DNA of 64,000 bases from CALKYB01 sp964510575 (lineage in GTDB: Bacteria; Bdellovibrionota_C; UBA2361; SZUA-149; CALKYB01): NCBI GenBank assembly GCA_964510575.1, contig CAZECN010000004.1, positions 1-64,000 on the forward strand, given 5' to 3'. Positions 25,083 through 33,889 of this stretch are shown in pieces (within the stretch, counting starts at the first letter, position 1; every line of letters starts with the position of its first letter). The notes under the pieces are model-generated. The model saw only the letters and a program-made list of their open reading frames with translations. It ran no database searches and had not been told where the DNA came from. The translations under genes and the position numbers were made by a program.

Positions 25083-25423
25083 CTGTATAATTTTCATGAA
25101 ATAAAGAGCCCTAAAATAGTCAATTATTTAATATAATCCAGAACTTAAAAATTTCAGCAACAGAAAAATATTTGAATCGCCGATATATGCACCAATCATC
25201 TTAAATTAGCTATAAAGTAGGGTGAGGGTGTGATTCGAAAAAAATACTTATTTTCTCTAAATTCAGGGATATTTTAGTAAACATTCGGATAGTTTATTTG
25301 CATAACATGGAGTAGGTGTTTTCTGGTTCCTGATTGGACAAAATTTTTGCTGATGTGCGTTTAGCTTGTGGTTAAACTCTCGTTAAGTATCTGGTCTTTT
25401 CTAGCCACCTTGGAATTTGCAGG
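25083..25423 (+). other. 341-base AT-rich region upstream of the Tad-type operon
   Basis: No open reading frame or RNA gene is visible. It should carry the promoter of the operon starting at 25424. A TTGGAC (25334-25339) followed by TTTTTGC ending at 25350 resembles a sigma-54 site, but its GG-to-GC spacing is 11 instead of 10. No convincing sigma-70 pair was found. Confidence 0.4.
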
Positions 25424-25954
25424 ATGATTAACATGTTAAGAAAATCTGATGAGAATAGCTCGACTGAACGCGGCGTCGCTATGGTTGAATTCGTTCTTGT
25501 TGTGCCCGCCTTTATATTAATTTCACTTTGGGGAGTAATCGAAGTTGGAACTTCAATTATTGCCCACCAAGAGATAACCGAAGTCGCACGGGAAGGAGCT
25601 AGGCTTCTTTCAAGAACTGCCAACCTTCAGGAAGGTAATTTTGTTTCAACTGCTTGTGTGAACAACGGTCCCGGGACTTTCGTTACAAACGACCCAAGTG
25701 GCCCGCCTGAAAGATCCCATGAATTTGCCCACCTAAGGGTATGTCAACTATTGCAGCTTCACGGTTACGATCCAGAGCGAGTTGAGATTAGCTCTAGCTT
25801 TGTTGTCGGGCCCTCAGGTCAACCGTTTTTTAACGACAACGTCTTAGTTCACATTGCAGCTAAACATAGAAGTCCTGTTTTTGGAACGGAGTTCCTAACT
25901 TTAGGGGTACAGCGTACAGCGGCTTACCTACTGAAAGCCGATCGGATTAACTAG
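25424..25954 (+). CDS. TadE-like pseudopilin
   Basis: A 176-residue TadE-type protein. A short polar head ends in ERGVAMVEFVLVVPAFILISLWGVIEVG, a hydrophobic helix with the Glu typical of TadE/TadF pseudopilins, followed by a region ITEVAREGARLLSR common in this family. TadE proteins are processed by the prepilin peptidase TadV and assist Flp pilus assembly. It is the first gene of a three-gene operon; its start at 25424 is preceded by a purine-rich site. Confidence 0.8.
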   Translation: MINMLRKSDENSSTERGVAMVEFVLVVPAFILISLWGVIEVGTSIIAHQEITEVAREGARLLSRTANLQEGNFVSTACVNNGPGTFVTNDPSGPPERSHEFAHLRVCQLLQLHGYDPERVEISSSFVVGPSGQPFFNDNVLVHIAAKHRSPVFGTEFLTLGVQRTAAYLLKADRIN

Positions 25955-25982
25955 AATTCTAAAGAATATTTGCTGAAGTATT

Positions 25983-26984
25983 ATGGCAGGAGAAATTATG
26001 AATCAATTTGTAAAAGTTACACCTAAGTCAGAGAAAGGAGCTACAATTATTGAGTTTGCTCTGGTTATAGGCTTGTTGCTACTTCTGGTTCTAGGAATCA
26101 TTGATTTTTCCCGATTCATTAGCGCAAAAAGCATAATGAGAAAAGCTACTCAAACTGCAGCTAGACAAGCTGCGACTATTGATGCCATCGATATTCTACC
26201 CAGTAACGGCAGCATCACTCCGGCTGAATTTTCTGAATATACAAATTCCTTAATGGCCGTTGAGGACAATGCATATCGACTTTCTAACACATTGGTGGAA
26301 CGTTCTGAGCCTCTAGGGGGCAGCGCTGAAAATAGACTTAGGCATCTTCCCTACATGACCGATGGCCCAGTATCTCGAGACGTTGATATAGCGATCATAA
26401 TGCCAGGGGGCACTGTAGCGCGGAGGGACCCTGCGGGAGGAGCCAATGGATTTGCTACACACCCTACACTCGACGTTTGTGACCAAGCTTGCATTGATGA
26501 TTACGACGTTATTCTAAGGGACCACCCGATCGTAGCTGAAATGAGGGCCGAGATAGATACTTTTATACCTTGGCTGGGTAATGATGGAACCCTTGATATT
26601 AGCGTTCGTTCTTATGCTTACCGAGAGATTCCGGCAAGAGCTTCAGATATCACACCTGCCCAGACTCCACCTGCGGCTTGTATGATTACTGACGAGGACT
26701 GCGATCCATTAATTGCCGATACAAATCCCGACCGTTGCAGATGCGTGCCTCGGCCGCCTCCACCTCCACCTCCGCCAAGCTCCTCTTCGGGCACTAGTTC
26801 CTCTTCAGGCTCTAGTGGCAGCTCTTCAGGTAACAACAGCGGAAGTAGTAGCGGAAACTCATCTTCTAGCTCAGCTGTAACGACAACGACAGTGACAACA
26901 ACCACTACTCAATGCAGTCCTCCAAGTTGCACAGGATTTCAAGTACCTGACGGCTGTAGATGCGTAAGTCTAGGAGCAGGATAA
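25983..26984 (+). CDS. TadE/TadF-like protein with Pro/Ser/Thr-rich linker
   Basis: A 333-residue protein with a Tad-type N-terminus (EKGATIIEFALVIGLLLLLVLGIIDFSRF) and a ~200-residue extracytoplasmic domain. A Cys-rich segment (DEDC, then PDRCRCV) is followed by a run of eight prolines, a ~60-residue Ser/Gly/Thr/Asn low-complexity linker and a second Cys motif (CSPPSC, then PDGCRCV). The two Cys motifs look like copies of one another. This surface-exposed stalk-like layout is unusual for TadF. An internal ATG at 25998 is an alternative start. Confidence 0.75.
   Translation: MAGEIMNQFVKVTPKSEKGATIIEFALVIGLLLLLVLGIIDFSRFISAKSIMRKATQTAARQAATIDAIDILPSNGSITPAEFSEYTNSLMAVEDNAYRLSNTLVERSEPLGGSAENRLRHLPYMTDGPVSRDVDIAIIMPGGTVARRDPAGGANGFATHPTLDVCDQACIDDYDVILRDHPIVAEMRAEIDTFIPWLGNDGTLDISVRSYAYREIPARASDITPAQTPPAACMITDEDCDPLIADTNPDRCRCVPRPPPPPPPPSSSSGTSSSSGSSGSSSGNNSGSSSGNSSSSSAVTTTTVTTTTTQCSPPSCTGFQVPDGCRCVSLGAG
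26755..26930 (+). repeat. Low-complexity coding tract (Pro run and Ser/Gly/Thr linker)
   Basis: Within the second Tad-type gene, CCx proline codons alternate (26754-26777), then serine and glycine codons repeat in short units, and finally ACx threonine codons. Such simple repeats may vary in length by slippage. They give a flexible linker between two Cys-rich modules. Confidence 0.8.
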
Positions 26985-26989
26985 GTTCG

Positions 26990-29293
26990 ATGAAAATGAT
27001 AGAAACAAAAAATAAATTAAATCAGTCTAGCGAACAGGGAGCTATTATAGTTCTTGTCGCAATCATGTCTGTAGCTTTGATGATGATCATCGGATTAGTG
27101 ATTGACACCAGCAAGCTGTCTACTTCCAAGACCGCACATGAACATACTGCTGACATGATAGCACTTGCTATGATGGAGTCCTACAGCACTCAAGATCTCG
27201 CTGCCAGCCAAGCTGACAGAATCTTAATTGCAGCTGACAGAGCTGAACAAGTGGCAATGGAGAATCTCGACGCCTGGGCTGCTAACAAATACATAAGCGA
27301 TGGTACCCAACAACATTTCATCAGTAGCGGCCTAAATTTCCCTGAAGGGAATACTGACGGAGCCAATGGAATGATAATTCCTGGCTTTTGGTTTTTTGAA
27401 AAGCCAGATAGCTGCAACGGAGGTGGAACCTACACCGCTCAACCCTGGATGCTGGCAAGTAGTCCGACCGTAGCTCCGGAAGGGAACGATTGCCCTTGCG
27501 GGTTTAATACTTCAGCCCCAGGGGTTGACGCCGATGGCTGGAAAGGTTCTTGTTTTAAAGCCGTAGACGTTCAAAACGACCAGGTTATTGTCAATGCTTT
27601 CAAAGTGAAGCTAAAAACAGCCGATAGCTCAAATATTGAAAATACTTTTAGTGCTGTCAATCAAGCCGCACCAACTTTCGGATTAAACAGTGAAGCTGTA
27701 GCCGCTATCGTTCCTAGAAATATATTGCTGGCTATGGATATATCCCCCAGTATTACAGAAGAAACCCATACCTCTCGAGATAACCCTGAGAAGTATGGAG
27801 AATTTGCCTATGAAGTTGCAGCTTTGACCAATAACCCCACTCCTACGGCCATGAGCCCTAGGCTACTAGCAGGGCCAAACAACCTGGGAGGGTTTACCTG
27901 TCAGACAGATTTTACCAATGGATTTCCAGGTTTTGATTCTCCTGATACGCCATTCGACCCACTGCAATGCATGCGTTTTTCTTGTTTGAATGAGCAATAT
28001 AATGCTTCCCCACCTGCCAATACACAGATTCCAGGACCCGCGCTTCCACTACGTGAGTATTGCGCTAACATTGTATCTAGCCAGCCAGTTCGTCAGCAAA
28101 CTGACTATCAACCAGTAACTCTAAATACCACGGATGGCGCTATTCCTGGGCGTGGTGAACCACTTTTTAATAGGACTACTTTCCTAATTGATGCTGAGAC
28201 AAGGCCAGAACCACTTGCCTCACTGTTACAGGGCGTTCATACGGGAATGGAAACCTTTGAAGCCCGAGGAACTGGAGCTGACCAGTTTGGATTTATGGCT
28301 ATCGATGATGACTATTTACCCAAACGTTCTACGACTTTAGGCGGAGGAATACCCTCCTTAGTAAAAACTGGAGGTCCTGATGGTGAATTTGATAGGTTCC
28401 TAGAAGCAACTGATTATGCGTCTCAGGAAAGTCTTCCCCTCGCCAGTCGGCCCTATATCCAGAACCTTCTTATACCTAGGCAATTCAGTGGCCAAAGTTT
28501 CAGAAATGGTAACCGTGGGGCCTATGCTCAAAGTGATTTAGCTGGAATATTCTCCGACACCCTATCCATATTAGACAATGCTCCTAATTCGGAAATTGCT
28601 GCTAGCTCCCTGATTATGTTCACTGACGGTATGGCGTCTTGCCATAATGGAAATTGCGATATTGCGAGTAGCCAACTTAATCAAAGGGCCATTGGTAGCA
28701 TTATCGCGCAAGCACGCGATGAGTTTGCTGCTGCTGGAATTGCTTTCCATGTTTTTCTCATCGGACAGGACGTAGCTCCGCATACTCAACCACGCTCTGG
28801 TGGGGCTGGAACCTGTCTTTCGGATGAGCAAGCCAGAAGGCAAGATGACCCTAATTCTACTAGACAAGATCAATTATATGTAAACTTTGGAGGGGGAAAT
28901 TTTGGTAGTCGAAGCCCTGCAAGTCCATACTACTATCCAAACGCTTTATACCAGGCTGCCAGATGGACTGGCGGAGCATATGTTCCCTTAAGACCGCCTT
29001 GCGTTGATGATAGCACTCCTCCAAATCCGATAGATATAACAGATAACCTAGACGCTGCGTGTGCTACAAGAGCACTAAACGAGAGGCTTTTTACTGCTCA
29101 GGACCCTGTTTTTGCAAACCCAGTTTTTTCTAATGATGGACAAACTCAGCTTTACCCTAACAGCGTCGACGGTGCTGGAAGACTGCTATGCGACCCTACC
29201 GGCAGAACACTAGAGGAGCAAGTCGCGGAGGAAATGCAAGAAATTTTAGAGCAAAGTCCTTTCCTTCTAGTGTCGGAGAGACCAAACTCTTAA
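26990..29293 (+). CDS. TadG-like protein with von Willebrand A domain
   Basis: A 767-residue protein with a Tad-type head (SEQGAIIVLVAIMSVALMMIIGLVIDTSKL) that includes a single membrane helix, and a von Willebrand factor A domain. The metal-site motif DISPS is near residue 250 and a TDG motif near residue 545. It is large for TadG, with many Cys and Asn/Pro-rich loops inserted in the domain. TadG-like VWA proteins may bind adhesion targets or the peptidoglycan. I chose the ATG at 26990; an ATG at 26960 overlaps the previous gene. A strong terminator follows. Confidence 0.8.
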   Translation: MKMIETKNKLNQSSEQGAIIVLVAIMSVALMMIIGLVIDTSKLSTSKTAHEHTADMIALAMMESYSTQDLAASQADRILIAADRAEQVAMENLDAWAANKYISDGTQQHFISSGLNFPEGNTDGANGMIIPGFWFFEKPDSCNGGGTYTAQPWMLASSPTVAPEGNDCPCGFNTSAPGVDADGWKGSCFKAVDVQNDQVIVNAFKVKLKTADSSNIENTFSAVNQAAPTFGLNSEAVAAIVPRNILLAMDISPSITEETHTSRDNPEKYGEFAYEVAALTNNPTPTAMSPRLLAGPNNLGGFTCQTDFTNGFPGFDSPDTPFDPLQCMRFSCLNEQYNASPPANTQIPGPALPLREYCANIVSSQPVRQQTDYQPVTLNTTDGAIPGRGEPLFNRTTFLIDAETRPEPLASLLQGVHTGMETFEARGTGADQFGFMAIDDDYLPKRSTTLGGGIPSLVKTGGPDGEFDRFLEATDYASQESLPLASRPYIQNLLIPRQFSGQSFRNGNRGAYAQSDLAGIFSDTLSILDNAPNSEIAASSLIMFTDGMASCHNGNCDIASSQLNQRAIGSIIAQARDEFAAAGIAFHVFLIGQDVAPHTQPRSGGAGTCLSDEQARRQDDPNSTRQDQLYVNFGGGNFGSRSPASPYYYPNALYQAARWTGGAYVPLRPPCVDDSTPPNPIDITDNLDAACATRALNERLFTAQDPVFANPVFSNDGQTQLYPNSVDGAGRLLCDPTGRTLEEQVAEEMQEILEQSPFLLVSERPNS

Positions 29294-29318
29294 GTGGTCT
29301 AGTTTCGATAACTTAGGT

Positions 29319-30287
29319 TTAAAGAATTTGGCTAGTCTTGTTTACAAGGCTGGCCATTTTTTTTTCAAGAATCATATTCTCGCTATAGTCTTTCACTTTT
29401 AGCCTCTGCGCAGAAGATTCGATACGAGATAAAATGTCGTAACTAAACTCTAAACCTCTCGGTAACTCGTCTGCGATTGCTCTCGCTGGAACCAAGCCAA
29501 TCACTTCACTAGCAATCACTTCAGCAGTTTTATTTTGAATAATAGATTCAATATAATCTAGACAATCTTTGGGAGAAGTCTCCAAAAAATCTTCGAAATT
29601 ACAGGATATCTGGTTTAGACCAAACTCCTCTTTCATCGTCCACCCGATTGCTCGCACCGTATCAAATTTGCTTCGAACACTCTTAGCAACTGTTTTACAA
29701 AGAGCGAGATCAGCTCCTTCTAAAGAAAAATTCCAGGCAATCAGAATAGGCCTAGCTCCCACTATAGTGGCTCCAAGCCTAGGGTTAAATTCAGAAGGCC
29801 CAAAGTCAGGCTGCCATTCAGGCAGCTGAAGCTTCTCCTCTAAACCCTGGTATCCACCTTTTCTAATTCGAGCTAAGCTCTTTCTCAGCTCGGTGCGGGC
29901 CGAGTCTCGATAAAGATATACCGGCAAATCATACTTCTTAGAGACTAGCTCAGCGAACTCTCCAGCGATTTGATCACACTCCTCTATCGTTGAATTTAAG
30001 ATAGGCACAAAAGGGCAGACATCAAGGGCACCGATACGGGGATGCTCCCCTATTTGCTGCCGCATATCTATTCTAGAAAAAACTTCTTCAGCTAAGCCAA
30101 GAGCAGCCTTCAGAACTCCTTCAGGTGAGCCTGCAAAGGTTATTACAGACCTTCCAGCCTGTTGGTTGTTTTCAAGATGTAAAAATTTACTTTGATTTCC
30201 AATTGTGACGGCGTTTTCCAAAACCTCCCTGTAGGATTCGCTAGCGCCATCGCTAAAGTTAGCAACACACTCTATAATTTTATCCAT
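29319..30287 (-). CDS. Glutamate formiminotransferase
   Basis: A 322-residue protein of the formiminotransferase N-terminal type, transferring a formimino group from formiminoglutamate to tetrahydrofolate. The start KIIECVANFSDGAS fits the ECVPNFSEG signature, with Cys and Asn retained. GEHPRIGALDVCPFVP contains the HPR.GA.DV.PFVP box, and FGP..F.PRLGATIVGAR.ILIA.N follows. The protein lacks the cyclodeaminase half found in mammalian FTCD. The ATG at 30287 overlaps the upstream gene by eight bases. No histidine-degradation genes are nearby. Confidence 0.85.
   Translation of the reverse strand: MDKIIECVANFSDGASESYREVLENAVTIGNQSKFLHLENNQQAGRSVITFAGSPEGVLKAALGLAEEVFSRIDMRQQIGEHPRIGALDVCPFVPILNSTIEECDQIAGEFAELVSKKYDLPVYLYRDSARTELRKSLARIRKGGYQGLEEKLQLPEWQPDFGPSEFNPRLGATIVGARPILIAWNFSLEGADLALCKTVAKSVRSKFDTVRAIGWTMKEEFGLNQISCNFEDFLETSPKDCLDYIESIIQNKTAEVIASEVIGLVPARAIADELPRGLEFSYDILSRIESSAQRLKVKDYSENMILEKKMASLVNKTSQIL
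29330..29365 (+). terminator. Strong intrinsic terminator of the Tad-type operon
   Basis: An 11-base-pair stem (29330-29340 with 29345-29355, including two G-U pairs) has a TTTA loop and is followed by A then nine T residues (29357-29365). It lies 36 bases after the TadG-like stop. The whole structure lies in the antisense of the last codons of ftcD. Confidence 0.9.
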
Positions 30288-32265
30288 TACAAAGGTTCTC
30301 TGGAACTCTAAAGCGAAGACCAAACCAACGGGCGTCTCCGTGGATATCACTTTCCAAAGGGCTCCAAAGCCTGTCTACACTGAAGTCTACAGTTGCTCTA
30401 CCCTCTGCCCCAACAACTGGTTCAAACTCTAGCTTCTGCCAGCCATTATCCGACATGGTAACAACCCTGCTAACACCATTAGATTCAAATTTAGCAGTCA
30501 CCGGGTTACTCTCAAGGTCTGGATGACCAGAAGTAAATTCTAAAGTGGCTTGAGCACTCAGGTTGCAAAACTCAAAACTTCCGCTACCAGAACTCCATAC
30601 TGCAGGACCTTCAAAAGCATAAAGCCCTTCAGTTGGCGGATTCTCCAAATCCTCGACAACTGAAATGTAAGCTAAATATAAACAAGTTCCCATAGCAGCC
30701 AAACTAAGAAAGGGTAGTCCTTGGTTAGAAGTATTGAAACCTCTAGAAAAAAGAATAGAGAGAAGAGAAAATACTAACAGCCTCACTTCGGGAAAGTTAA
30801 AATGAGGGCCTGTTAACAAACAAACAGAAAGAACCACAAGAGAAAAGACTATAGCATCTGTCAATGGCTCCGAATTGATTTTCCGGAAAGATAAAATCAC
30901 TACTCCAAAAATTGAAAGCCAGGAAAGTAATCCTACAAGCCCGGTTTCTGCAGCTATCTGAAGATAAAAGTTATTGGCATTATCTTTCCAGCCATCCAGT
31001 TCCTGGTACTCATTTTCGCTCAAAGCAGCTTTCGCAAAGCCATCTTGGCTTTCAATGAATTGCCCTAAACCAATTCCTGTTACTGGTTTCTTTTTCCAGG
31101 CTTCAATGGCGATTCGACCAAATAAAAGTCTGCTTTTACCGAAGTCTTTAATTTTTTCAATTGAAACGGTCTTAGCCGTTCTCTCAATCAATGGGTTTGA
31201 AGGAAATTGCGTTATGATGGGAACTGCAAACAATACAATTCCAACAACGGAAGCCAGTAATAAGATAGAGCCTTTGGAGCTCCAGCGTTTCACCAAAGAC
31301 AACACTAACCAAACGCCTAGGCCAACTAACAACGTTCTAGTCCCGGACCAAAAAGCCGCCACAACCAATAACAGAGCTACAAGTCGAGAAAATATTCCAA
31401 CTGACTTATCTCTAGCTGAATAGCCAGCAATGAAGGGCGCTAAAAATGCAGCGACAACTCCGAAAGCATTTGGATCGGAAAAGGTCCCACCAAACCTACC
31501 CTCTGAAATAAAGAAGGGATCTCTATTAAAAGAAACTAAAGCAGGCTCTCCGATTACTTGGCAAGCTAACCAACCACAGCTTGCTATCAAACCAAACAGC
31601 AAGCCACTAAAAAATTTCTTGGCAAGCTCTGGGCTAGCTCTAAAAAAATTAGAAAAAACAATCAATCCTATGCTTGCAACTAACCATCCTCGAGAAATAC
31701 TCAGGGCTTCAAACCAGCCACTGTGATTAACCAGCATCCATCGGTAAAATCCGTAAATACCGCCATGCTCTAAAATGGAACCAACTAGAACCCCATCAAA
31801 TGACTGCCTAAAGCCATAAATTGCAGCTGGGACAATAGCTAGTGCGAGCAATGCGCAAAAATTTCTTAGGTCTTTTGATAGACGAATTGAAGGAAGTTTC
31901 CAAACAGTGGGGCCCAATAGACTCAAGAAAATGAGTTCAGAAGCACCAGCACCAAGCAAGGGTGACAAAACTAGCGACATCCCAAGCAACACGACCATAA
32001 ATGAACTAGATACGGTGGATGCCAGCAAACAAAAAGTAGACACTGATATACAGACTGGAATCAAAAACTCAGGAAAAGGTCTCAACATGAAGACAGTGAA
32101 CAGGGCTGAAATCAAACAGGCTACTGAAAGCAGAATCCTGGGGAGTTTCTGCGAGAATTCAGGGGTAAATTCTTGCTGCTCAAACAGCTGGTCATTCTTA
32201 TCACCAAGACTAGCTTGTCCGGTTGAGTTGTTAACCGGCTTAAGTCTTGCTACGGATGAACCCAT
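30280..32265 (-). CDS. O-antigen ligase/polymerase family protein
   Basis: A 661-residue membrane protein of the Wzy/WaaL type with about 12 hydrophobic segments. The large loop and following motif GIGLGQF (about residue 407) and NNFYLQIAAETGLVG (about 441) are typical of O-antigen ligases and polymerases, as is GGTFSDPNAFG at about 270. The last ~100 residues after the final membrane segment form a soluble extracytoplasmic beta-rich tail, not part of the usual fold. It follows a LamG-like gene by 12 bases. Confidence 0.82.
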   Translation of the reverse strand: MGSSVARLKPVNNSTGQASLGDKNDQLFEQQEFTPEFSQKLPRILLSVACLISALFTVFMLRPFPEFLIPVCISVSTFCLLASTVSSSFMVVLLGMSLVLSPLLGAGASELIFLSLLGPTVWKLPSIRLSKDLRNFCALLALAIVPAAIYGFRQSFDGVLVGSILEHGGIYGFYRWMLVNHSGWFEALSISRGWLVASIGLIVFSNFFRASPELAKKFFSGLLFGLIASCGWLACQVIGEPALVSFNRDPFFISEGRFGGTFSDPNAFGVVAAFLAPFIAGYSARDKSVGIFSRLVALLLVVAAFWSGTRTLLVGLGVWLVLSLVKRWSSKGSILLLASVVGIVLFAVPIITQFPSNPLIERTAKTVSIEKIKDFGKSRLLFGRIAIEAWKKKPVTGIGLGQFIESQDGFAKAALSENEYQELDGWKDNANNFYLQIAAETGLVGLLSWLSIFGVVILSFRKINSEPLTDAIVFSLVVLSVCLLTGPHFNFPEVRLLVFSLLSILFSRGFNTSNQGLPFLSLAAMGTCLYLAYISVVEDLENPPTEGLYAFEGPAVWSSGSGSFEFCNLSAQATLEFTSGHPDLESNPVTAKFESNGVSRVVTMSDNGWQKLEFEPVVGAEGRATVDFSVDRLWSPLESDIHGDARWFGLRFRVPENLCNG

Positions 32266-32277
32266 AATAATTACTGC

Positions 32278-33198
32278 TTAATTAGAGCTAGGATTACTAG
32301 GTTTAGATAACCAGGAAGAGCTACCATTCAAAATTATATCTCGCTGAAACTTACTCTTATCAGTCCCGGAGGAATCCACCCAAAGCTTTAACTCTTGATT
32401 GGTTAATTTCTCTACAATTTTATCAGGGCCACCTGCTAGGTATTCAGAAAGCTCTTCTGGTGTACTTGGTAGCTCCTCAGGAAAACCAATCAGAACAGAT
32501 CCCAAATCTCCATGAAAGGCTATTTCCCCTTCCCTAACAGCACCTAAGAGAAGGTCTGAGTTAGAAACTGGATTTTTCACATCTTTAAGACTGACTCCCC
32601 CTAGAAACTTAGGCTTGCTAGCAACCGTTTCCATAAAGAGACTGGCATAATTCTCACCTCGAGCTAATACAGCAAATGAATACCAACGATTAGCCTCAGC
32701 TTTGAAATCTGAAAAGGTATACCACCCACCCTTACCTTCCGAACCTCTCCAGTAAAACTCAGGGCGAAAGCTTGTACCTAGCTGCGAAACTCCAAAAGAC
32801 CAACCAGAATAAGGAAAAGTCGCTGCCTCATATTTTTCGATTATGTTTTGCCTATGCCCAACAGAAGGTAGTTTCTTAAACTTAACCTTAAAAGCCAACA
32901 TGAAAAACTGGTCGGATAAAGGATCAAGCCCGGCACTATCCTTTATTCTAGCAAAGGAAGAACCGGAACGGACACTAAGCGCCGTATCCTTAAGGACAGT
33001 GATATCTTTTTCTGGAGTAAGACTAGCTGAAGCTGACGCAGGGCTTACCAACTCAGCAGCTGGAGGTTTTCTTAGATAACGTTGTATGGGGGAATCTGAA
33101 TTAACCAGTAATATGGTACAAATCGGTGCTAAGAACCCAATAAGGCAATAAACCAATAATTGGGAGCCTTGTAGGTTTTTTGGAGAGCGTTCAGACAT
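32278..33198 (-). CDS. Membrane-anchored LamG/concanavalin-like protein
   Basis: A 306-residue protein with a single N-terminal membrane anchor (QLLVYCLIGFLAPICTILLV, about residues 12-31), a Pro/Ser/Ala linker, and a ~200-residue beta-sandwich-like region. The phrase W.SFGVSQLGT, RWYSFAVLARGENYASLFM and DLLLGAVREGEIAFHGDLGSVLI matches the LamG/concanavalin-like jelly roll. Such domains bind sugars or proteins. Its place directly before the O-antigen ligase family gene suggests a role in polysaccharide handling, as inference. Confidence 0.65.
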   Translation of the reverse strand: MSERSPKNLQGSQLLVYCLIGFLAPICTILLVNSDSPIQRYLRKPPAAELVSPASASASLTPEKDITVLKDTALSVRSGSSFARIKDSAGLDPLSDQFFMLAFKVKFKKLPSVGHRQNIIEKYEAATFPYSGWSFGVSQLGTSFRPEFYWRGSEGKGGWYTFSDFKAEANRWYSFAVLARGENYASLFMETVASKPKFLGGVSLKDVKNPVSNSDLLLGAVREGEIAFHGDLGSVLIGFPEELPSTPEELSEYLAGGPDKIVEKLTNQELKLWVDSSGTDKSKFQRDIILNGSSSWLSKPSNPSSN

Positions 33199-33274
33199 CC
33201 TTCACAAGCAATAAACTGCCTCACCCCAACAAAATACCATGGGTATTAGGTCAAATGTTATTCAGAGGCTTAAT

Positions 33275-33859
33275 CTACTCGGAAACCTCTTCCTGCTCCG
33301 AGATATCCTCGGATTCTATACCTTCTTCCTCGGAATTGCTAGCATTTTGATCGGAACCTTCGTCCAACTTAGCCTTTAGCTGATCAGCCTCAGCTTGCTC
33401 CTCTTCAGCCGTAGCAGCTTTCTCAACAACCTTGACCTTAAGTTGAACTTGAACCTCTGGGTGAAGCTTAACGCCTACGAAATGAACTCCTAGCTTCTTT
33501 ATAGGCTCAGCCAAAAGAACTCTTCTACGGTCAATTTCGAAGCCCTCAGCTTGTAGAGCTTCAGCTATCATTCTGTTGGTAACTGAACCGAAAACTTTAC
33601 CACTAGACGAGACTCGAAGCTCTTGAGGAAGCTCTATATCTCTCAGTTTATCGGCTACCTTTTCGCACTCAACCTTTTTCTGGTTTTTGCGCTTTTCAAT
33701 CTGTTTCATCTGGTGCGCTACAGCTGAAGCTTTTTTAGCACCAGCTTCAATAGCAAGCTCATGAGGAATCAAATAGTTGCGAGCATAACCAGCTTTTACA
33801 TTAACTTCCTGGCCAATGTCTCCCAGACCAACTACATCATCTCTTAGAATAACTCTCAT
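33275..33859 (-). CDS. rplI: 50S ribosomal protein L9
   Basis: A 194-residue L9 protein: start MRVILRDDVVGLGDIGQEVNVKAGYARNYL (RNA-binding N domain), Lys-rich helix, then a C domain ending near EVQVQLKVKVV. A usual L9 has about 150 residues; here ~45 further residues form an acidic tail rich in Glu, Asp, Ser and Gln. It follows rpsF by 30 bases. In most genomes rpsR lies between the two, but not here. Confidence 0.95.
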   Translation of the reverse strand: MRVILRDDVVGLGDIGQEVNVKAGYARNYLIPHELAIEAGAKKASAVAHQMKQIEKRKNQKKVECEKVADKLRDIELPQELRVSSSGKVFGSVTNRMIAEALQAEGFEIDRRRVLLAEPIKKLGVHFVGVKLHPEVQVQLKVKVVEKAATAEEEQAEADQLKAKLDEGSDQNASNSEEEGIESEDISEQEEVSE

Positions 33860-33889
33860 CTTCTCAAGCTCCTGAACTTTGAATATAAC

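Noticed and set aside
25334..25350. Sigma-54-like site upstream of the Tad-type operon (TTGGAC and TTTTTGC)
   Set aside because: GG and GC are 11 bases apart; sigma-54 promoters require 10. Only a weak resemblance remains.
26618..26905. Minus-strand 95-codon frame opposite the Ser/Pro linker
   Set aside because: It mirrors the simple repeats (poly-Gly, Leu/Pro/Glu), so it is not a gene.
31907..32281. Plus-strand 124-codon frame inside the O-antigen ligase gene
   Set aside because: Antisense to the N-terminal part of a clear membrane protein; composition is a reverse image of hydrophobic codons.
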